Below are positions 4,922-9,222 of a DNA stretch of 9,222 nt, one piece after another. How positions within the stretch are numbered: position 1 is the first letter of the stretch; every line of letters begins with the position of its first letter. The stretch comes from an uncultured bacterium (GTDB taxonomy: Bacteria > Edwardsbacteria > AC1 > EtOH8), in assembly GCA_937958665.1 (NCBI GenBank), contig CALGNM010000301.1, forward strand, positions 1 through 9,222. The letters run 5' to 3'. A program made the translations under genes and the position numbers. Below the pieces are notes generated by a model, which was not told the DNA's origin, searched no databases, and saw only the letters and a list, made by a program, of their open reading frames with translations.

Positions 4922-6346
4922 GTGAAGCCGCCCGCCTTAAATCCGCTGCACCGATACCGCCCCCGAGTCCTTTGGATTGGCGGGGAAGGCGGAGCCTTTT
5001 ACCCGGCCCGGCTGCACCTGGACTTCCTGGAGGTCTTCTTCCGTCAGGGCCGGTGGGCCGAGGCCGAGCAGATCTGCCGGCGGGGGGTCGAGTCCTGCCA
5101 ACAGATGGGCGACGACTATCACCGGGGCCTGTTCCTCAATCAGCTGGGCAACATCCTCTCCTACCGGGGCCTTCGCCACCAAGCCATGGAGGCCATGGAG
5201 GAGGCCCACCGGATCCTGTCCCGCAATCCGGACGACATCATCATGGTCTCGGTGCTGTACAACCTGGGCTACGCCTGCGAACATTTCGGCGACCTGGACA
5301 AGTCTTTGCAATACTACTCGGCCGGGCAGGAGCTGGCCCGCCGGCTGGGGGAGGCCCATTCGGAAAACCGGGCCAACGGCAACATCGGCATCATTCATGC
5401 AATGCGGGGCGATTACCAAACCGCCCTTAAATATTTCAACCGGCTGCTGGAGGCCTCCCTCCGGCTGGAAGACCTGGCCGGTGTGGCCCTGGCCCACGGC
5501 AACCTGGGGCTGGCCCTGCTCTATTCCGGGAACCCAACCGAGGCCGAAAGCCACCTTCAAAAGAAACTGGAGCTTTCACTTCAGATGGGCGACCGGCTGG
5601 GCATCTGCCAGGCCCTGGGCAGCCTGGGAGACCTGCGGGCCTCCCGGGGGGACTTTCCTGGGGCGCTGGAAAGCTATTCCCGGGCCCGCCGGCACGCCGA
5701 AGCCATGGACAACCTCAACCTGATGGTCACCGCCGACGAGAAATCCGGGGAGATAATGATGCGGCAGGGGTGCTATCGGGAGGCAAGCGAGATGTTCCTG
5801 GGCGCTATCTCCCTGGTGGAGGGGCACGGCTCCCGGCTCTCCCTCCCCTCCCTGTGGCAGAAGGCCGGGGACTGCTACGGAAAGATGGGCCAGCCGGAAA
5901 AGGCCGAAGAGGCCTTCGCCCGGTCAATCGCGGTGGGTACCGAGGACAATCAGGAGCCATTCTACATGGGGGCCTACCGGGGCCTGGCCCGGCTGGAGCT
6001 GGCCCGGGGCAACCTCGAAGCGGCCAAATTATACTGCCGCCGGTTCATTGAGCTGGCGGAAAAGTATCACGACCGGCAATATTCCTTCGAAGGCCGGGTG
6101 CTGGAGTGCCTGATAGGCCGGGAAACAGACTCGGATGCGGCCGAGGCCGCCCTCTCCGCCCTGCTGACCCAGGCCGGCTCGCCCGAAAACCAGGCGGAGG
6201 TGCTCTACCGGCTTTGGGAGATTCGAAAGGGTGAGCCGGACCGCCGGAAGGCCCTTGAGGCCCTGCGGCTGGCCCATGAGGGAAGTCCCTCGGCCGAAAA
6301 CCGGTCCCGGCTGGAGGAACTGGGCGAGCACCCGCCGACCGATTGA
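4922..6346 (+). CDS. TPR repeat protein A (LGN-like 40-residue TPRs)
   Basis: A 474-residue soluble repeat protein with no signal peptide or TM helix. It starts with a short conserved element, Y12-R-P-R-V-L-W-I19 followed by A-F-Y-P28, shared with the next gene. From about residue 33 to 400 it consists of roughly nine tetratricopeptide units, e.g. LGNILSYRGLRHQAMEAMEEA, LGYACEHFGDLDKSLQYYSAG, IGIIHAMRGDYQTALKYFNR and LGLALLYSGNPTEAESHLQK. Spacing is close to 40 residues rather than 34, as in LGN/kinesin-light-chain-type TPRs that bind peptide ligands or act as scaffolds. The C-terminal end (LYRLWEIRKGEPDRRKALEA) resembles the closing segment seen after TPR arrays in bacterial multidomain signalling proteins, but no kinase, cyclase or DNA-binding domain is present. 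The start is GTG 4922 with no good Shine-Dalgarno, 18 bp after the lipoprotein gene. Partner unknown. Confidence 0.88.
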   Translation: MKPPALNPLHRYRPRVLWIGGEGGAFYPARLHLDFLEVFFRQGRWAEAEQICRRGVESCQQMGDDYHRGLFLNQLGNILSYRGLRHQAMEAMEEAHRILSRNPDDIIMVSVLYNLGYACEHFGDLDKSLQYYSAGQELARRLGEAHSENRANGNIGIIHAMRGDYQTALKYFNRLLEASLRLEDLAGVALAHGNLGLALLYSGNPTEAESHLQKKLELSLQMGDRLGICQALGSLGDLRASRGDFPGALESYSRARRHAEAMDNLNLMVTADEKSGEIMMRQGCYREASEMFLGAISLVEGHGSRLSLPSLWQKAGDCYGKMGQPEKAEEAFARSIAVGTEDNQEPFYMGAYRGLARLELARGNLEAAKLYCRRFIELAEKYHDRQYSFEGRVLECLIGRETDSDAAEAALSALLTQAGSPENQAEVLYRLWEIRKGEPDRRKALEALRLAHEGSPSAENRSRLEELGEHPPTD

Positions 6347-7833
6347 GCGAAAGTTCTGACCAAACATCTATGGCCGCTGTAAGGGACACATCCGATAGCC
6401 AAACCGGGATTTCCAAATATCAACCCCGCCTTTTATGGATAACGGACGGCCAAGGCTTCTATCCCTATCAGGTGGTGATGAAACGGGCAGCCCTGCTGGT
6501 CACCATCGGCGAATGGGCCGAGGCCGAATCCCTGTTTGCGAAGAACCTGGCCCGGGTCAGGGCGGCCCAAAGGGAGGAGCTCCTCCCCGAAGCCTGTCTG
6601 AAGCTGGCCGACATCCTGGAGATGCGGGGGCAGACCCAACGGGCCCTGGACCTGGCCGGAGAAGCCGGAGAAATTTGCCGCGCCAGGAATGACCAGCCGG
6701 GCATCCGGAAGTATTATTCGATGATGGGCAAGATATACAACCATTTGTCGGATTATCGGAAGTCCCTGGAGTTCCTGGGCCGGGAACTTGAACTGGCCCA
6801 AAAGGGGGACGATGGCCAGGCGGTGGCCGACATCCTGGGCAACATGGGGATATCATACTACTGGCTGGGGGAGCCCGCCAAGGCCCTGGAGATGTTTGAG
6901 GTTGAGTTAAGCCACGTCAAGAAAACCGGCAATCCCCAATCGCTGGGCAATGTATATCATATGATCGGACGGGTCCACCGGGAAAACCGCGATTACCAAC
7001 GGGCCCTCCCCTATCTGGAGCAGGCCCAGAAGCTCTTCCAAGCCACCGGAGACCTTCGTTCCATCAACATGGCCCTGGGCAGCCTGGCCGGACTATATTA
7101 TTACCAGGGCCAGTACCACCAGGCCCTGGAGATGTACGACCAGCAGCTGTCCATCAGCCAGAAGATGGGCGACATCTATTTTTTGGCCTGCATCCACGGC
7201 GATATTGCGGCCATTCATTATGACTCCGGAGATTTCGAACAATCCCGCCAGCATATTCTGCAAGGGTTAAAATATGCCGAAAGCTCCGGCGACAAGACCT
7301 CCATCGCCAGCTCCCACTACCTGCTGGCCCTGCTGGATGCCGAGGCCGGGGACGGCGCCGCCGCCCTGAGTCACTTTGACCAGTCGATTGAGTTTGCCCG
7401 GCAGACTGCCAGCGGCCGGTTCTCCCCGGAATACCTGGCGGCCAAGGCCTGGTCCTGCTACGAGCTGGAGATGTTTCGGCAGTCCGAAGAGACCTGCCGG
7501 GAGGCCCGGGAGGAAGCCCGGGAACACGGGCGGCAGGACATCCTGGAAAAAACCCAACTCCTGTCCGACCTGCTGGAGCACCCCAAGGACCCGGCCGGGG
7601 TGGAAGCCCGGCTGCGGGAGCGGGCCGGGGGACTGCCGGACCAGGACCCCGGGAAGGCCGAGCTGTATTATTGGCTTTGGCGGCTGGACCGTTCGGAAAA
7701 ATCACGGTGCCGGGCGCTGGAGCTGTATTCAAGGCTTTACGCCGAGGTGCCCGAATACAGCCGCCTGAAGAAGATCAGGGAACTGAAAGGCCGGGGCCCG
7801 ACCGTTTCAACCCATCAAGATCAAACCGATTAG
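6343..7833 (+). CDS. TPR repeat protein B, paralogue of the preceding gene
   Basis: A 496-residue TPR protein that overlaps protein A by 4 bp (TTGA, TTG start at 6343). An in-frame ATG at 6370 (residue 10) is the alternative start; neither has a good ribosome binding site, so coupling to the upstream gene is likely. After about 25 variable residues comes Y26-Q-P-R-L-L-W-I33 then G-F-Y-P41, matching the start of protein A, and then about nine 40-residue TPRs, e.g. MGISYYWLGEPAKALEMFEVE, LAGLYYYQGQYHQALEMYDQ and IAAIHYDSGDFEQSRQHILQ. The C-terminus (LYYWLWRLDRSEKSRCRALE, YSRLKKIREL) is a counterpart of protein A's end. The pair arose by tandem duplication and has since diverged strongly. It may form a hetero-complex or recognise two ligands. 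No catalytic domain is seen. Confidence 0.88.
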   Translation: MSESSDQTSMAAVRDTSDSQTGISKYQPRLLWITDGQGFYPYQVVMKRAALLVTIGEWAEAESLFAKNLARVRAAQREELLPEACLKLADILEMRGQTQRALDLAGEAGEICRARNDQPGIRKYYSMMGKIYNHLSDYRKSLEFLGRELELAQKGDDGQAVADILGNMGISYYWLGEPAKALEMFEVELSHVKKTGNPQSLGNVYHMIGRVHRENRDYQRALPYLEQAQKLFQATGDLRSINMALGSLAGLYYYQGQYHQALEMYDQQLSISQKMGDIYFLACIHGDIAAIHYDSGDFEQSRQHILQGLKYAESSGDKTSIASSHYLLALLDAEAGDGAAALSHFDQSIEFARQTASGRFSPEYLAAKAWSCYELEMFRQSEETCREAREEAREHGRQDILEKTQLLSDLLEHPKDPAGVEARLRERAGGLPDQDPGKAELYYWLWRLDRSEKSRCRALELYSRLYAEVPEYSRLKKIRELKGRGPTVSTHQDQTD

Positions 7834-7846
7834 GAAAGGAACGAAC

Positions 7847-8149
7847 ATGGCCAAGAACCGCAACTTCGTATGGGTCGTCCTGCTGCTGGCGGGGCTGGCA
7901 GCCTTCGCCGGCTGCGTCCCGGGTGACGGGCGCAACAACGCAGACAGGCCGGCCGGCTTCTTCTGGGGCATCTGGCACGGCTGGGTGGCCCCCATCTCGC
8001 TTATCCTCGGCATCTTCAAGAAGAACATCCGGCTGTACGAGGTTTTCAACAACGGCTGGCTGTACGACTTCGGTTTCTACATCGCGGTCATCAGCGGCTT
8101 CGGCGGGCTGTCGCTGTTCCGGCACCGCAAATCATCCTGCTGCAAATAA
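7847..8149 (+). CDS. Small lipoprotein/membrane protein (conserved hypothetical)
   Basis: A 100-residue protein. Residues 8-20 are hydrophobic and lead to F20-A-G-C23, a plausible lipobox, so it may be a lipoprotein. Two further hydrophobic segments follow: about 38-56 (FFWGIWHGWVAPISLILGIF) and about 73-91 (WLYDFGFYIAVISGFGGLSL). The pattern GxWHGWxAPxSLI ... YEVxNNGWLYDFGFYIAVI looks like that of a widespread small membrane protein without known function; this is recalled from memory and was not checked. The C-terminus is RHRKSSCCK, basic with two cysteines. The start at 7847 follows AGGAAAGGA (7832-7840), which overlaps the stop codon of the TPR gene. It is the last gene of the plus-strand run and ends at the hairpins of the convergent junction. 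Confidence 0.78.
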   Translation: MAKNRNFVWVVLLLAGLAAFAGCVPGDGRNNADRPAGFFWGIWHGWVAPISLILGIFKKNIRLYEVFNNGWLYDFGFYIAVISGFGGLSLFRHRKSSCCK

Positions 8150-8150
8150 A

Positions 8151-8213
8151 GACCTCACCCCCGCCCCTCTCCTAATGCTTTAGGAGAGGGAAGCCGTAAG
8201 GCAGGGTGAGGTC
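8151..8213. repeat. Nested inverted repeat at the convergent gene junction
   Basis: The outer arms GACCTCACCC (8151-8160) and GGGTGAGGTC (8204-8213) are perfect 10-bp inverted repeats. Inside, CCCTCTCCTAA (8165-8175) pairs with TTAGGAGAGGG (8180-8190) around TGCT. It begins one base after the stop of the preceding gene. The layout resembles small palindromic elements (REP/MITE-like) found in many bacterial genomes. It may double as a transcription terminator, although no T-run follows. Confidence 0.8.
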
Positions 8214-8221
8214 GGTCAAAG

Positions 8222-8247
8222 AGAGGCATGGTCCCCCATGCCTCTTC
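8222..8247. terminator. Probable bidirectional terminator between convergent genes
   Basis: AGAGGCATG (8222-8230) and CATGCCTCT (8237-8245) form a perfect 9-bp stem with the loop GTCCCC. On the plus strand it is followed by a T-rich stretch (tctttct); on the minus strand the CTCTTT end is a weaker tract. It lies just beyond the minus-strand gene's stop (8251-8253) and 70 bp after the plus-strand gene's stop, so it suits both transcripts. Confidence 0.6.
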
Positions 8248-8250
8248 TTT

Positions 8251-9178
8251 CTATCCCAGATATGGATTGAAATAGTCGATTTGGGCCCGGGGCATTTCCT
8301 TCTTGACCATTTTGATCAGCTCAGCTATCCCGATGGCCCGCCCTTCGGGCCGGGGCACCGTCCGGATGTACCACCAGGGATCGATGGACAGATTCCTCAT
8401 CTGGACCATGTCCACCTTATATTTCAGGAACAGTTTCAAAAGGCCCTCGGCCTCCTGCTCCCGGTCGGTGTAGCCTGGAAAGACCAGCAGGTTGACGCTG
8501 ACGAACAGGCCTTCGGCCCGGGCCGCCCGAATGCTTTCCAGCACGTCGGCGTAACGGTAGTTGACCGGCCGGTAGTAGGCGTCGTAGCACTTTTTCAGGG
8601 ACGAATTCAGGCTGATACGCACCGAGCCCAGCCCGGCCGCCGCCAGGCTCTTGATCTTTTTGGGGCTATAGCCGTTGGTGTTCAGGTTGATGGTGCCCCT
8701 GTCGGTCCGGCTCCGGATCAGTTTGATCGCCCGGCCGATGGTCCCGGCCTGCAGCAGCGGCTCTCCCTCGCAGCCCTGCCCGAAGCTGGCGATGGGCGAG
8801 GGGGCGCCTTTCAAGTGGGGCACGGCGATGGCCGCGATCTCCTCCGGGCTGGGCACGAACGACAGCCGGTCCTGCGAGGCGCAGCAGCCCTCCTTCCCGG
8901 CCGGCTGCCACGACAGGCAGCCCAGGCACCGGGCATTGCAGGAGGGCGAGGTGGGCAGGGGCAGCTCCCAGCGCCGGTAGAAGGTGTTCTTCCCCGCGAA
9001 GCAGTGATACTCCAGGGCACAGCGGGCCAGCTGCCTTAAGAGTCGGTTGTCCGGCTCCTCCCTCAACCTTTGACGGACCAATTTGACCAGATTCCGGTCC
9101 TGCTCCGGGCTGTGCAGCTCGGGATCGGCCTTGGGGTTCTTGGCCACCAGCTTGGCCGCCCCGCAGATTCTTCCCCGG
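8251..9178 (-). CDS. Radical SAM protein (5' end cut off)
   Basis: The C-terminal 308 residues of a radical S-adenosylmethionine enzyme. It has the [4Fe-4S] cluster motif C-N-A-R-C-L-G-C (residues 86, 90 and 93 if numbered from the adapter-derived GTG at 9195), which is CxxxCxxC. Downstream are SFGQGCEGEPLL (137-148), corresponding to the 'GGEP' SAM-binding motif, then INLNTNGY and VRISLNS, the usual barrel strands. Extra cysteines (C59, C65, C104, C105, C142) lie around the core and could bind a second cluster or a metal; this is speculative. There is no recognisable C-terminal SPASM domain: the protein ends IDYFNPYLG. The first residues MCSSDL belong to the adapter, and the true start is outside. 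The substrate is unknown. It is convergent with the plus-strand genes and is probably unrelated to them. Confidence 0.9.
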
Positions 9179-9222
9179 AGATCGGAAGAGCACACGTCTG
9201 AACTCCAGTCACCGAATACGAT
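9179..9222. other. Illumina adapter plus i7 index (library artefact)
   Basis: It begins AGATCGGAAGAGC at 9179, continues through the TruSeq adapter to CCAGTCAC, then index CGAATACG and AT. It is the exact reverse complement of 2-45. It is not genomic; any protein start giving MCSSDL on the minus strand is adapter translation. Confidence 0.98.

Noticed and set aside
8206-9039. 277-codon open frame on the plus strand
   Set aside because: It is antisense to the radical SAM gene, which has clear motifs.
2-9222. Terminal inverted repeats of a transposon or linear plasmid
   Set aside because: The 44-bp inverted ends are exact Illumina adapter plus index.

Overview
The window is a 9,133-bp bacterial insert (46-9178) flanked on both sides by the same Illumina P7/i7 adapter in inverted orientation (1-45 and 9179-9222). 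It is therefore a complete sequenced fragment, probably from a metagenome, and both terminal genes are cut by the library ends. The coding DNA is GC-rich. Two proteins carry clear lipoprotein signals and others have export signals, which suggests an uncultured bacterium with an elaborate cell envelope. Nothing in the sequence allows a confident phylum call.

Layout on the plus strand: (1) the 3' end of a GNAT acetyltransferase (46-369). (2) About 720 bp of non-coding DNA, less GC-rich than the genes (370-1093). It holds two diverged copies of a palindromic repeat (378-629 and 875-1080), several hairpins, and what looks like the last codons of a second, decayed GNAT gene (766-819). (3) A translationally coupled pair: a putatively exported protein of unknown function (1094-1876) and an exported protein with an NADase-type glycan-binding domain (1873-2904). 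(4) A small stand-alone alanyl-tRNA editing (AlaX-like) protein (2969-3400). (5) A 15-codon reading frame behind a strong ribosome binding site, then a four-helix membrane protein (3526-3921). (6) A zinc-ribbon, single-pass membrane protein (3956-4433) that is continuous only if two single-base indels are allowed. (7) A lipoprotein (4463-4903). (8) Two tandem, overlapping, paralogous TPR proteins (4922-6346 and 6343-7833). (9) A small lipoprotein/membrane protein (7847-8149). A radical SAM protein runs convergently on the minus strand (8251-9178). Two nested hairpins lie between the convergent genes.

The plus-strand genes from about 2969 to 8149 lie close together with short gaps or overlaps and could be one or a few transcripts. 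Many encode envelope or scaffold-type proteins (membrane, zinc-ribbon/TM, lipoprotein, TPR). That fits a shared envelope-associated role, but no enzyme in the run fixes what that role is. The most unusual items are the TPR pair with a shared YxPRxLWI...FYP N-terminal signature, the GNAT-tail plus palindrome duplication, and the twice-frameshifted zinc-ribbon gene.
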